A stretch of 64,000 nt of DNA, taken from contig NZ_QGGO01000001.1 in the NCBI RefSeq assembly GCF_003148625.1, forward strand, positions 124,001 through 188,000, given 5' to 3'. Positions within the stretch are counted from its first letter, which is position 1. The number at the start of each line of letters is the position of its first letter. This DNA is from Arcicella aurantiaca (lineage in GTDB: Bacteria > Bacteroidota > Bacteroidia > Cytophagales > Spirosomataceae). A program made the position numbers and the translations under genes. The notes under the pieces were generated by a model that was not told the DNA's origin, searched no databases, and saw only the letters and a list, made by a program, of their open reading frames with translations. Positions 18,261-27,201 of this stretch are shown here, piece after piece.

Positions 18261-18450
18261 TAACACAGACTTCAGTCTGTATGTAGAAAGAATACTTACA
18301 GACTGAAGTCTGTATATACAAAGAATACTTACAGACTAAAGTCTGTATATAGAAAGAATACTTACAGACTTCAGTCTGTATGTAGAAAGAATACTTACAG
18401 ACTGAAGTCTGTATATAGAAAGAATACTTACAGACTAAAGTCTGTGTTAC
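18261..18450. repeat. REP array: six CAGAC-N4-GTCTG palindromes, exact 33-bp period
   Basis: Fourteen-base palindromes start at 18266, 18299, 18332, 18365, 18398 and 18431. The four central bases run TTCA, TGAA, TAAA, TTCA, TGAA, TAAA, so the array is two copies of a 99-bp three-unit block. Spacers are near-identical (TATRTASAAAGAATACTTA). The outer edges are inverted copies of GTAACA/TGTTAC. It fills most of the 334-bp gap between murF and the next gene. The same palindrome flanks the transposase gene at 61.2 kb. Not CRISPR: the unit is too short and the spacers are not unique. Confidence 0.9.
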
Positions 18451-18592
18451 ATAAATAGCCGTTTACTCATTTTCTATACCATTTACTCAATCAGTGATAA
18501 AGATTGCTAATAGTTAATATTACTTTTGGAAAGTATTACGTTAATGAGCGTAAAATTTTCCCTAATATAAATCATTACCACCCATCAAACTC

Positions 18593-19579
18593 ATGGATAA
18601 TTACTCATCTCAGAATTCCCCGCAAAAATCTGGAAATAACAATGCTCTCAAAGCAGGTTTAGTTGTGATGACCTTACTTTCTGGAGGTTTAGGTTATATG
18701 CTTTTTCAGTCGAAAGAAACTGTTAATAATCAGCAAGAAGTTATCAGTACAAAAGTGATGGAGTTAGCACAAACTCGCACAAAATTAGATTCAATTACAG
18801 TCCAATTAGATGCCCAAATTGCTGAAGTTCAAAAATTGGGTGGCGACGTTACCGAACTTCAAAAAGCAAAAGCAGAGTTAGAACAAGACAAAAAAGATTT
18901 ATCAAAACGTTCTTCGGCTGAAATATCAAGTGTGAAAGCTAAATATGAAGATAAAATCAAAAATTACGAATCTTTATTAGCTACCAAAGAACAAGAATTA
19001 GTAAAACTTCGTGAAGAAAATGGCGTCTTAGCTTCTGAAAATCAGAATCTTAATTCTGAAAACTCAACCCTTAAAACCGAGAAACAAGGTTTAGCTCAGA
19101 GTGTAGAGAAAGAGAAAGCTGAGAAAGAAGAAGTTACTTCTAAAAATAAAATTTTAGCGGAAAAAGTAACCAAAGCAGCAGCCTTAAAAGCTGAATACGT
19201 AAAGGTTATTGGAATCAACGAAAAAGGAAAAGAGTCGGAAGAGAAACGTTATAAAGCTAAAAAGTTAGCTAAAATTAAAATTGCTTTTCAGTTAGCTAAA
19301 AACGATGTAACTGAACAAGAACGTAAAACGGTTTTCATTCGTGTACTTGACCCAGATGGTTCAACCATCTTTGATTCGTCAACAGGTTCAGGAAACTTTA
19401 CTTTCAATGGTCAAGAATTAGCTTATACCACTCGTGGAGATTTGAATTATGATAACGAAAATCTTTATATCGAAATGGTTTACAGTCGTGGCGGAACACC
19501 ATACCGTGAAGGAAAATATACCGTAGAATTATACGCAGAAGGTTTCAAAATTGGAACGGGTGGATTTGAGGTAAAATAA
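18593..19579 (+). CDS. Membrane-anchored coiled-coil protein of unknown function
   Basis: The 328-aa protein has a disordered polar N-terminus, one membrane helix at about 24-43 (AGLVVMTLLSGGLGYMLF), a long heptad-rich coiled coil at about 45-200 (repeated KAELEQDKKDL / LRENGVLASENQNL patterns), and a C-terminal beta-rich domain at about 205-328 (KIKIAFQLAKNDV, KTVFIRVLDPDGSTIF). The C-terminal part would lie outside the cytoplasm if the helix is a signal anchor. No enzyme motif is seen. I recognise it only as a conserved Bacteroidota type. It is monocistronic, with a strong terminator 20 bp downstream. Confidence 0.7.
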   Translation: MDNYSSQNSPQKSGNNNALKAGLVVMTLLSGGLGYMLFQSKETVNNQQEVISTKVMELAQTRTKLDSITVQLDAQIAEVQKLGGDVTELQKAKAELEQDKKDLSKRSSAEISSVKAKYEDKIKNYESLLATKEQELVKLREENGVLASENQNLNSENSTLKTEKQGLAQSVEKEKAEKEEVTSKNKILAEKVTKAAALKAEYVKVIGINEKGKESEEKRYKAKKLAKIKIAFQLAKNDVTEQERKTVFIRVLDPDGSTIFDSSTGSGNFTFNGQELAYTTRGDLNYDNENLYIEMVYSRGGTPYREGKYTVELYAEGFKIGTGGFEVK

Positions 19580-19599
19580 GATTAATTTTAGTTTAGTAA

Positions 19600-19630
19600 G
19601 AATCGCCAACTTTTCAAAAGTTGGCGATTC
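19600..19630. terminator. Bidirectional terminator
   Basis: A 13-bp or longer perfect stem GAATCGCCAACTT/AAGTTGGCGATTC with a TTCAA loop and a trailing TTTTTT lies between convergent genes ending at 19579 and 19635. Confidence 0.85.
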
Positions 19631-19634
19631 TTTT

Positions 19635-20030
19635 TTAGCACCCACAAAAACCTTTAAAAGTATAAAAGTAGGCTTTCTTTTTCTGTACCAATTTCACTTT
19701 ATAAAGCTGATATTCCAGACAAGTATTAGGCTCTTTTCTGGTTGTAGTTTGCTTGATAAAAATTTTGGTACTGCCATTTTGATAAGTCACAGGATATTTT
19801 TGAGTGCCTTGGGTTACAAGAAAATTTTCATCTTTCCCTGATACATTGAACAAGGCAATATTTCTTCCCAAAGAATCTTCTTCTGATAAATTCCCAATAA
19901 TTTTATTGCCAGATTCTACATAACAACCCGCATGATTTTTTGGGTCGTGAAGAGGTTTGAACTTTGGCTTTTGAGCGTTTATATGAATAGCACTCAATAA
20001 TAGAGCAAAATTTATGACGATTAATTTCAT
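19635..20030 (-). CDS. Small secreted protein, unknown
   Basis: This 131-aa protein has a signal peptide (MKLIVINFALLLSAIHINAQ). The mature part has charged beta-type segments and three Cys, including a C-terminal FKGFCGC. No family recognised. The two terminal Cys plus Cys in NHAGCYVES or NTCLEYQ could make disulfides in the periplasm. It is a single gene. Confidence 0.6.
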   Translation of the reverse strand: MKLIVINFALLLSAIHINAQKPKFKPLHDPKNHAGCYVESGNKIIGNLSEEDSLGRNIALFNVSGKDENFLVTQGTQKYPVTYQNGSTKIFIKQTTTRKEPNTCLEYQLYKVKLVQKKKAYFYTFKGFCGC

Positions 20031-20375
20031 GACGTTTTCGAGTTAAATTTTTCGTAGAACAATTTATAACTAAATCCTTAAAAGTCCTTTTAATATTTAG
20101 TATGTGGCTCGCTATCATTATCAAAGGAGGGTTTTTGTAATGAAGAGAAATTTATTATCAAAGGACATGAGAACGGTGTTCCTTATATACTCTTTAATAA
20201 ATCTAAAAGGTAGATAAATAATCTTTGGAAATTAATTTTTACGATAAAATATCTAATTTTAATGATTTTGATGGAAAAACTAAAAACTTATTCTCAATCA
20301 TTTTTTAAATCAAAGATAAAGGCATTAATTTTGTATTATTCTAAGAAATAGCATTGTACAAAAATTATTATAAAA
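20031..20375. other. Intergenic region upstream of ahcY
   Basis: 345 bp between divergent genes. It holds a probable ahcY promoter at 20326. No riboswitch fold was recognised. A 25-codon frame at 20139 preceded by AAAGGAGG was noted but is not called as a gene. Confidence 0.5.
20326..20333 (+). promoter_or_regulatory. Probable -7 element of the ahcY promoter
   Basis: TAATTTTG matches the Bacteroidota TAnnTTTG consensus exactly and lies about 43 bp before the ahcY start. The -33 side (T-rich, around 20300) is weak. Confidence 0.5.
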
Positions 20376-21692
20376 ATGTCAACTGAAACGCAACAGTACG
20401 TTCCGTACAAAGTAAAAGACATCGCTCTTGCTGAGTGGGGTCGTAAAGAAATTCGTTTAGCAGAAGCTGAAATGCCAGGTTTGATGGCTCTTCGTGCTGA
20501 ATACGGTGCAGCACAACCATTGAAAGGTGCAAGAATCGCAGGGTGTCTTCACATGACAATCCAAACGGCTGTTTTAATTGAAACTTTAACTGCTTTAGGT
20601 GCTGACGTAACTTGGTCATCATGTAATATTTTCTCTACACAAGACCACGCTGCGGCTGCTATCGCTGCTGCGGGTATTCCTGTTTATGCTTGGAAAGGTA
20701 TGAATGAAGAAGAATTCAACTGGTGTATTGAACAAACTTTATTCTTTGGTGAAGAACGTACTCCATTAAACATGATTTTGGATGATGGTGGTGATTTAAC
20801 AAACATGGTATTTGATGAATATCCTGAGTTAATCGACGGTATCAAAGGGCTTTCTGAAGAAACTACTACGGGTGTTCACCGTTTGTATGAGCGTATGAAA
20901 AAAGGAACATTATATCTTCCTGCTATCAACGTTAATGACTCAGTAACGAAATCTAAATTTGATAATAAATACGGTTGTAAAGAATCATTAGTTGACTCAA
21001 TCCGTCGTGCTACTGACTTAATGTTAGCTGGTAAAGTGGCAGTTGTAGCAGGTTATGGTGACGTAGGAAAAGGTTCTGCTGAATCTTTACGTGGTGCAGG
21101 TTGCCGTGTTTTAGTAACTGAAATTGACCCAATTTGTGCTTTACAAGCAGCAATGGACGGTTTTGAAGTTGTGCCAATGAACGAAGCCGCTACTCGTGCA
21201 AATATTTTTGTAACGGCTACTGGTAACTTAAATATCATCCGTGAGCGTCATTTCAGATTGATGAAAGATAAGGCTGTTGTTTGTAACATTGGTCACTTTG
21301 ATAACGAAATCGACATGGCTTGGTTGAACGGAGCTTATGGTTCAACAAAAGAGCAAATCAAACCACAAGTAGATTTGTATAATATCGACGGAAAAGAAAT
21401 TATCATTTTGGCAGAAGGTCGTTTAGTAAACTTAGGTTGTGCTATGGGACACCCATCTTTTGTAATGTCTAACTCTTTCTGTAACCAAACTTTGGCTCAG
21501 TTAGAATTGTGGGTAAACACAGACAAATACGAGAAAAAATTATATATCCTTCCTAAGCATTTAGATGAGAAAGTTGCCTACTTGCACTTGGCTCATATTG
21601 GTGTACAGTTAGACAGATTAGAAACTGACCAAGCTGAATACATCGGAGTATCAGTAGATGGCCCTTACAAATCTGATTTGTATCGTTATTAG
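20376..21692 (+). CDS. ahcY: Adenosylhomocysteinase
   Basis: AhcY reversibly hydrolyses S-adenosylhomocysteine to adenosine and homocysteine, clearing the product of SAM-dependent methylation. All 438 residues align by eye with the family: [16 protein letters not shown] (substrate site), [23 protein letters not shown], the NAD-binding [19 protein letters not shown] starting near residue 224, [12 protein letters not shown], and the C-terminal KSDLYRY that completes the neighbouring subunit's NAD site. It is monocistronic between its own promoter and a strong terminator. Confidence 0.98.
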   Translation: MSTETQQYVPYKVKDIALAEWGRKEIRLAEAEMPGLMALRAEYGAAQPLKGARIAGCLHMTIQTAVLIETLTALGADVTWSSCNIFSTQDHAAAAIAAAGIPVYAWKGMNEEEFNWCIEQTLFFGEERTPLNMILDDGGDLTNMVFDEYPELIDGIKGLSEETTTGVHRLYERMKKGTLYLPAINVNDSVTKSKFDNKYGCKESLVDSIRRATDLMLAGKVAVVAGYGDVGKGSAESLRGAGCRVLVTEIDPICALQAAMDGFEVVPMNEAATRANIFVTATGNLNIIRERHFRLMKDKAVVCNIGHFDNEIDMAWLNGAYGSTKEQIKPQVDLYNIDGKEIIILAEGRLVNLGCAMGHPSFVMSNSFCNQTLAQLELWVNTDKYEKKLYILPKHLDEKVAYLHLAHIGVQLDRLETDQAEYIGVSVDGPYKSDLYRY

Positions 21693-21713
21693 GATTTTGG
21701 TCTTTTGAGCATT

Positions 21714-21751
21714 AAAAACTCCCTGTCGGATTTATCTGGCAGGGAGTTTTT
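21714..21751 (+). terminator. ahcY terminator
   Basis: AAAAACTCCCTG pairs with CAGGGAGTTTTT (12 bp) around a 14-nt loop, ending in a T-run. Confidence 0.85.
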
Positions 21752-21799
21752 TGTGTTTACAGAAACAAATACCTATTTTTAAGCTTAAATTATACACAA

Positions 21800-22420
21800 A
21801 TGGTAGCTACTCGCTCACAAATACGAAAAAAACGACTTCCCGTTAAAGTGAAAGATATTCCATCATATCTTATCTACGAAGTGATGGATGGAAAACCTAT
21901 TTATTATGAAGGATTTAAAGAAGTTCTAACAAACCAAAAGACATTTGAAGAAATAATGGGAAGTAGCTTATTACAAAGTAGAATTATTGCGATTTTGATT
22001 CAATATTTTTCTAAACTTATATCGGATGAGTTTGAAATTTTTACCAATGAATTTGGAATTCATATTGACCATAATGATAATTTATGTGGAGATTTTGGTA
22101 TCTACCACATAAGTCAATTTGAAGGTGTTGGTATGAACAATAAATATACGACTATCCCGCCCAAAATAATGATTGAAATAGATACACAAGCTAACATGGA
22201 CTATATTACAGATAGCGATTATTTTCATAAGAAAACGCAAAAACTTCTTGATTTTGGGGTTGAAAAAGTAATTTGGTATTATACAAACTCTAAGAAAGTG
22301 ATGGTGGCAGAAAACAATAAATCTTGGACAATTGATAATTGGGATAAAACAATAGAAGTGATGCCAAACCTTAATCTTTGTTTGACTGATTTGATGTTGA
22401 AAAAAGGCATTTCTTTATAA
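21800..22420 (+). CDS. Uma2-family (DUF820) PD-(D/E)XK nuclease-like protein
   Basis: This 206-aa protein has the Uma2 layout: an N-terminal region (YLIYEVMDGKPIYYEGF), a helix SSLLQSRIIAILIQYF, an acidic catalytic strand LCGDFGIY (Asp), then PPKIMIEIDTQAN (Glu-x-Asp) and DYFHKKTQKLLDFGVEKVIWYY, the hallmark helix and strand of the fold. Uma2 proteins are widespread in cyanobacteria and Bacteroidota and are predicted restriction-like endonucleases; functions are largely unknown. It lies alone with no methylase or toxin-antitoxin partner visible. Confidence 0.75.
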   Translation: MVATRSQIRKKRLPVKVKDIPSYLIYEVMDGKPIYYEGFKEVLTNQKTFEEIMGSSLLQSRIIAILIQYFSKLISDEFEIFTNEFGIHIDHNDNLCGDFGIYHISQFEGVGMNNKYTTIPPKIMIEIDTQANMDYITDSDYFHKKTQKLLDFGVEKVIWYYTNSKKVMVAENNKSWTIDNWDKTIEVMPNLNLCLTDLMLKKGISL

Positions 22421-22435
22421 AACCCATTTTTCTTG

Positions 22436-22458
22436 AACTCCTACTAATGTGGGAGTTT
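22436..22458 (+). terminator. Terminator of the Uma2-like gene
   Basis: AACTCCTAC pairs with GTGGGAGTT (one G-U) around a 5-nt loop and is followed by TTT. Confidence 0.7.
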
Positions 22459-22486
22459 TTGCTTTTCAGCGATAATTATTCGTAAT

Positions 22487-23311
22487 TTGCACCCCAAACA
22501 TATAAAAACGACCTTGCCTACAAATAATTTACATATAGAACCAATTTTTAAAAGCGAAAATCCAAGATTTGATATTGAAAAACTCAATCAATACAGGCTT
22601 TCTTGTGAGGTTTCAGAATCATCTTTTTATTGTGAAGTTGTTGATTTAACTAACAATGAGGAGGTAATTGCTATTGAAAACTATCAATTCTCAGCAACAG
22701 AATCTGATATATCAATTTCCCATTTTTTACAGGCTATTTATGAAACGCATGATTTTTTGAAATCATTGAAATGGAAATCTGTTGAGATAATTATTGATAA
22801 TCAAGCATTTACATTAGTTCCAACAGATTTGTTCAGAAAGGAATATACCATTAGATACCTTCAATTGGCTAAAGGTTTACTAATTACGGATGAGGAGGAA
22901 GTAAATGCCTACACGCACGAAGATTTGGGAATTATTAACGTGTATAGTACAGACCGTGAGTTATACAATTGGTTTTCAGAAGTTTATCCATTAGTGGATA
23001 TTTCATACAAACACAAAACGAGCAAACTTATTGATTTTGCTGTTTTTTCAAGTAAAGCTCAAACTGCTTTTGTACATTTTGGGAATCAACATTTTACATT
23101 GGTGATTACGGTAAATGGCACCTTGAAATATTGTAATCGTTTTCTTTACAAAACTCCACAAGATTTGGTCTATTACGTTCTTTTTGCCATGAATGAATTA
23201 GAGATAGAACCAGATGAAATCTTCTTTCGACTTTACGGAAACATTAAAGAACAATCGGAAGATTTTAATTTACTGAATCAGTATTTACCAAATGTTAAAA
23301 TAGGTATATGA
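22487..23311 (+). CDS. DUF3822-family protein upstream of coaD
   Basis: This 274-aa protein of the Bacteroidota DUF3822 family has an ASKHA-like look (LSCEVSESSFYCEVVD, VEIIIDNQAFTLVPTDLF, TAFVHFGNQHFTLVITVNG). Function is unknown; its gene is often placed before coaD, as here with a 4-bp ATGA overlap. The start is uncertain: there is no ATG near the 5' end. TTG at 22487 is the longest choice and TTG at 22514 a good alternative. A promoter-like TAATTTGC at 22484-22491 would put the transcript start inside the longest version, favouring 22514. Confidence 0.75.
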   Translation: MHPKHIKTTLPTNNLHIEPIFKSENPRFDIEKLNQYRLSCEVSESSFYCEVVDLTNNEEVIAIENYQFSATESDISISHFLQAIYETHDFLKSLKWKSVEIIIDNQAFTLVPTDLFRKEYTIRYLQLAKGLLITDEEEVNAYTHEDLGIINVYSTDRELYNWFSEVYPLVDISYKHKTSKLIDFAVFSSKAQTAFVHFGNQHFTLVITVNGTLKYCNRFLYKTPQDLVYYVLFAMNELEIEPDEIFFRLYGNIKEQSEDFNLLNQYLPNVKIGI

Positions 23312-23763
23312 AAAAAGTTGGCTTTTTCCCAGGTTCTTTTGACCCTTTCACGAAGGGACACGAAGATATTGTTGTGCGTGCATTAACAATTTTTGATGAA
23401 ATTATCATCGGAATTGGGCATAACGCCAATAAAGCAAGGTATTTCCCAATCGAAAAAATGATTGCATGGATTGAACTTACCTTTGAAAATCAGCCTGTTA
23501 GTGTTGTTTCTTATAATGACTTAACTGCCAATGTCGCAAAAGATATGGGAGCTAATTTTTTGATAAGAGGACTTCGCAACACGACTGATTTTGAATATGA
23601 AAACTCAATTGCTCAGGTAAACAGATATTTGGTAGAAAATTTAGAAACCGTTTTCTTGATTACTTCCCCTCATTTAGCTCCTATTAGTTCAACAATCATT
23701 CGTGATTTGCACCGATACGGAACAAATGTCGATGAGTTTTTACCATATAATATTAATACTTAA
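23308..23763 (+). CDS. coaD: Phosphopantetheine adenylyltransferase
   Basis: CoaD transfers AMP to 4'-phosphopantetheine to give dephospho-CoA, the penultimate step of CoA synthesis. The 151-aa protein has GSFDPFTKGH at residues 9-18, where T-x-G-H is the nucleotidyltransferase signature. LIRGLRNTTDFEYE is the substrate loop and ISSTIIRDL the second ATP motif. It is translationally coupled to DUF3822 upstream. Its last 11 bp overlap the convergent MarR gene. Confidence 0.97.
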   Translation: MKKVGFFPGSFDPFTKGHEDIVVRALTIFDEIIIGIGHNANKARYFPIEKMIAWIELTFENQPVSVVSYNDLTANVAKDMGANFLIRGLRNTTDFEYENSIAQVNRYLVENLETVFLITSPHLAPISSTIIRDLHRYGTNVDEFLPYNINT

Positions 23764-24286
23764 ACTTCCCTTCAACTAAGTTTAAGTTTAAATAGCTGGA
23801 GTCAGACCCTATGCAGGGATTCTTTTCGTAATTATCTGATAATAAGGAAAGAATCTCTCTTAATTGCTCTAATTTTTCCGTTCCGATAATCTCATTGATT
23901 CGATTCTCAATAACTATCGAACATTCTTTCCAATCCAAAATACAATCCACTCCTTTATCGCTCAATTTTACAAGCACTGTACGGGCATCATTGGGGTCTT
24001 TTTCTGTTGTAATATAACCTTCGTCTTGTAATTCTTTTACCAATTTGCTCATGGCTTGCTTAGTAACTCCTGCCAAATTGGCAAGTGTATTAATGCTTGA
24101 CCCTTGTAAATCAATATGTATTAAGGCAACCATGTGTCCGACACGGAAATTTACATAACCTTTCGAACGCAAAAATTCCCCTGCTAATTCTCTAAAAAAA
24201 CGATGTGATTTAGTCAGTAATCGTCCTAATTGACGATGTTTATTCTCCTTGAATATATTTAACTGCTCTAATTTATGATTTGTCAT
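23753..24286 (-). CDS. MarR-family regulator of the divergent efflux operon
   Basis: This 177-aa winged-helix regulator shows INTLANLAGVTKQAMSKLVKEL as the recognition helix region and DEGYITTEKDPNDARTVLVKLSDKG as the wing with the family's DxRxxxV/L motif. It is divergent from an EmrA/EmrB/TolC-type operon, with a shared 196-bp promoter region containing palindromes, so it very likely represses that operon and itself until an inducing drug or phenolic binds. The 3' end overlaps coaD by 11 bp in the opposite direction. The protein is longer than average (~145 aa) because of a C-terminal tail. Confidence 0.9.
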   Translation of the reverse strand: MTNHKLEQLNIFKENKHRQLGRLLTKSHRFFRELAGEFLRSKGYVNFRVGHMVALIHIDLQGSSINTLANLAGVTKQAMSKLVKELQDEGYITTEKDPNDARTVLVKLSDKGVDCILDWKECSIVIENRINEIIGTEKLEQLREILSLLSDNYEKNPCIGSDSSYLNLNLVEGKFKY

Positions 24287-24331
24287 ACTGGATTTGGATT
24301 ATTTCCAAGAGTAAAGATGATATTTTCAAGA

Positions 24332-24422
24332 CAAAATTACAAATAATAAAAATAATTGTCAATATACTTGACTAATTTAGTAAACTTAGTTTACCTTTGT
24401 ATCGTCAATAAGGTTTACTAAA
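24332..24422. promoter_or_regulatory. Divergent promoters and MarR operator
   Basis: Rightward promoter: TTGAC at 24368 and a perfect -7 TACCTTTG at 24392-24399. Leftward promoter: -7 CAAAATTA (TAATTTTG on minus) at 24332-24339 with its TTGAC at 24358-24362. The two TTGAC boxes form the palindrome GTCAA-N5-TTGAC (24358-24372). A perfect 15-bp palindrome GTAAACTTAGTTTAC (24380-24394) sits between the rightward -33 and -7 and overlaps the latter. A copy of its half, GTTTACTAAA, recurs at 24413. A repressor there would block the efflux operon directly. Confidence 0.75.
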
Positions 24423-24482
24423 TGGTTTCTCTCCAAAACTACTTTCTAAATCAATCAAACAAACTCCAAATAAATAGATAAA

Positions 24483-25520
24483 ATGGAAAGTCAAAACTCA
24501 ATTAAAAAGTATATTCCTCGTATCATCATTTTCGCTATATTAGGTATTGGGGCATATTATGGATACTCAAAATACAAATATGCTATTTCTCACGAGGATA
24601 CTGATAATGCCCAAATTGAAACGTATTTCGTACCAGTTTTACCAAGAATGGCAGGTTATGTAAAAGCGATAAATGTGAAAGATTATGACCTTGTAAAAAA
24701 AGACCAAGTTTTAGCAGAAATTGATACAGACGAAGCTCAGTTAATTTTAGATGAATTAAATGCTGATTATGTGCAAGCTCAAACTGACGTAGAAAATGCA
24801 AAAGCTAATATTGGTAATCTTAATGTAACGGTGAAATCAGCGGAGGCAAATTTAAGAGCTAATTTTTTACGTAAAGAAAAAGCTAAAAAAGATGCCGACC
24901 GTGATGCCAATTTAGTGGCAGAAAATGCCATTACTCGCAAACAAGCAGATGACAGTAAAGCAAATTTTGAGATTTTAACGGCTCAATACGATGCTGGAAA
25001 AGAAGATATTTTAACGGCAAAATCTAAAATGCCAGTTTTACAAGCTGCTCTACACAAAGCAGAAGCGGTTTTGGGTGTGAAGAAAGTTAAAATTGAACAA
25101 CAAAAATTAAAACTTACTTATTCAAAAGTATATGCACCAACGTCTGGACGAATTGGTAAGAAAAACGTTGAAGCAGGACAATTTATTCAGGCTGGGCAAC
25201 CTTTAATGACCGTTGTTCAAGATGCTAATTTCTGGGTGGTTGCCAATTTTAAAGAAACGCAAGTGAGTAATTTAAAAATCGGTGCGGAAACCGAAATTAA
25301 ATTAGATGCTTATCCGAACAGAGTTTTAAAAGGAAAAATCATTTCAATTGCAGAGTCAACAGGTGCAAAAACTTCATTATTACCTCCTGACAATGCTTCT
25401 GGAAACTTTGTGAAAGTTACGCAACGTGTACCTGTGAAAATTGAAATTGAAGATTTTGAAAAAAATAAAGACATACTTCGTGCAGGACTTTCATTAGAGG
25501 TTTCAGTACCATTAAAATAA
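24483..25520 (+). CDS. HlyD/EmrA-family membrane fusion protein
   Basis: This 345-aa periplasmic adaptor has an N-terminal cytoplasmic tail and one membrane helix (IPRIIIFAILGIGAYYGYS). Then come the first lipoyl half (DTDNAQIETYFVPVLPRMAGYV, very close to EmrA's motif), an alpha-hairpin at about 85-200, the second lipoyl half (LTYSKVYAPTSGRIGKKNVEAGQFI) and a beta-barrel. It bridges the MFS pump encoded next to an outer-membrane channel. It is the first gene of a three-gene operon controlled by the divergent MarR regulator. Confidence 0.92.
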   Translation: MESQNSIKKYIPRIIIFAILGIGAYYGYSKYKYAISHEDTDNAQIETYFVPVLPRMAGYVKAINVKDYDLVKKDQVLAEIDTDEAQLILDELNADYVQAQTDVENAKANIGNLNVTVKSAEANLRANFLRKEKAKKDADRDANLVAENAITRKQADDSKANFEILTAQYDAGKEDILTAKSKMPVLQAALHKAEAVLGVKKVKIEQQKLKLTYSKVYAPTSGRIGKKNVEAGQFIQAGQPLMTVVQDANFWVVANFKETQVSNLKIGAETEIKLDAYPNRVLKGKIISIAESTGAKTSLLPPDNASGNFVKVTQRVPVKIEIEDFEKNKDILRAGLSLEVSVPLK

Positions 25521-25566
25521 GGTTTTTTTGAATTACCTATCATCAACATAAAATTTATATCTTAAA

Positions 25567-27150
25567 ATGGCTGCTAAAACAGGTCTTGCAAAATATGTTA
25601 TCGTCCTCACGACGGTTACGGCAGCAATTATGGAATTGCTCGATACCACCATCGTGAACGTCGCTTTGAACCAAATGGCTGGTTCGTTAGGTGCAACGAT
25701 TGAGGACATCGCTTGGGTGATTACATCTTATGCCATTGCAAACGTTATTATTATCCCAATGACAGGTTTTTTGGGAGAATATTTTGGTCGAAAAACCTAT
25801 TATTTGACCTCAATGGTCATATTTGGTGTGGCTTCTTATTTTTGTGGAGCATCGCACGGTTTATGGGAATTAGTTTTTTGGCGTTTTATTCAAGGAATTG
25901 GAGGAGGAGCTTTATTATCAACCTCTCAGTCGATTTTATTTGATGCCTTTGAACCGAAAGATAGAGGAATTGCCTCTGGATTATTTGGAATGGGAATTGT
26001 ACTTGGACCAACCTTAGGACCCGTTTTAGGAGGTTATATTCTTGATAAATACGATTGGTCGCAAATATTTTATGTAAATATTCCAATCTGTTTATTGGCA
26101 ACTTTATTAACGGTGCTTTTTATTGAAAGAAAGGAAGGAGAGGGAGAACGGAAAGATGAAATAAAAATTGACTATCTCGGTATTGGTTTGTTAACGGTTG
26201 GAATTGGTTCATTACAATTTGTTCTTGAAAAAGGAGAGTCTGAAGACTGGTTTGAATCTCGTATGATTGTTACTATTAGTTTGATGGCAATTGTTGGCTT
26301 AGTTGGTTTTGTGTGGCGAGAACTTACTACCGACCACCCAGCAGTAAATTTAGGCGTTTTCAAATACCGAATATTTGCCATTTCTACCATGTTTACTTTG
26401 GTGGCAGGGCTTGGCTTATTTACGTCATCATTCGTTTATCCTGTATTAGTGCAAAGAGTAAATGGATTTACGCCTTATGAAGCAGGTGCATCTCTAATTG
26501 CTCCGACTTTGGCAGCGGTATTTTTATTCCCAATTATCGGCAAACGTATGAGTTCGGGAGCTCCACCTTTGCCATATATGTTTGCAGGCATTTGTGTATT
26601 TATTTTCTTTGGCTTTTATAGCGGAACGGCTACGCCAGACATGGGGCGTTGGGATTTCTTCCCGATGCAAATTTGTAGAACAATTGGTATTTCGCTTTTG
26701 CAATTACCCCTTATCAATCAGGCAGTTGCGGGTTTAAAACCAAAAGAATATCCAGCAGGAATTGCTTTGTCAAATATGATTCGTCAGTTGGGAGGAGCTT
26801 TTGGAATTGCTTTAGCAAATAATTTCGCCACGAATAGAGCCGCTCAACATCGTTCGGATTTAATGGCGAATATGTCACCCGATAATCCACTTTTTACAGA
26901 ACGTGTTACGGGAATGGCAAATAATATGATTGCTAAAACAGGCGATATTTTCAACGCTACTTCAATGGCTTACAAACAGTTAGATTTAGCGGTTTCACGA
27001 CAAGCGTATTATTTGGCATATTTAGATACATTCAGACTTATTGGCATATTTTTTATCTGTATTTTGCCATTTTTGTATTTCCTCAGAACACCCAAAAAAT
27101 CTGCCGAAGAGGCTGCTGAAATGGCAAAAGCAACCGCTGAAAGTCATTAG
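25567..27150 (+). CDS. DHA2-family MFS multidrug pump (EmrB-type)
   Basis: This 527-aa inner-membrane protein has about 14 hydrophobic helices, the DHA2 class. Motif D1 appears as MELLDTTIVNVAL in helix 1, motif A as GFLGEYFGRK and motif C as GMGIVLGPTLGPVLGGYI. It exports hydrophobic compounds using the proton gradient, working with the adaptor upstream and the TolC-like channel downstream. Gaps within the operon are 46 and 51 bp. Confidence 0.93.
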   Translation: MAAKTGLAKYVIVLTTVTAAIMELLDTTIVNVALNQMAGSLGATIEDIAWVITSYAIANVIIIPMTGFLGEYFGRKTYYLTSMVIFGVASYFCGASHGLWELVFWRFIQGIGGGALLSTSQSILFDAFEPKDRGIASGLFGMGIVLGPTLGPVLGGYILDKYDWSQIFYVNIPICLLATLLTVLFIERKEGEGERKDEIKIDYLGIGLLTVGIGSLQFVLEKGESEDWFESRMIVTISLMAIVGLVGFVWRELTTDHPAVNLGVFKYRIFAISTMFTLVAGLGLFTSSFVYPVLVQRVNGFTPYEAGASLIAPTLAAVFLFPIIGKRMSSGAPPLPYMFAGICVFIFFGFYSGTATPDMGRWDFFPMQICRTIGISLLQLPLINQAVAGLKPKEYPAGIALSNMIRQLGGAFGIALANNFATNRAAQHRSDLMANMSPDNPLFTERVTGMANNMIAKTGDIFNATSMAYKQLDLAVSRQAYYLAYLDTFRLIGIFFICILPFLYFLRTPKKSAEEAAEMAKATAESH

Positions 27151-27201
27151 AATTTAAGCAAAAAAGCGATAATTGCTTTTCGCTCAATATAAATCAAAAT
27201 C

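Noticed and set aside
18261-18450. Regular repeats resembling a CRISPR array
   Set aside because: The period is 33 bp with a 14-bp palindrome and spacers that are nearly identical; no cas genes nearby.
20139-20216. 25-codon ATG frame with a good AAAGGAGG upstream of ahcY
   Set aside because: Strong SD sites are not used much in this phylum, the peptide has no recognisable feature, and another frame over the same bases (ending 20213) looks equally coding-like. Possible decayed fragment only.
20031-20375. Possible SAH riboswitch upstream of ahcY
   Set aside because: I could not see the conserved core or pseudoknot sequence expected for that riboswitch class; the region is AT-rich without a strong paired core.
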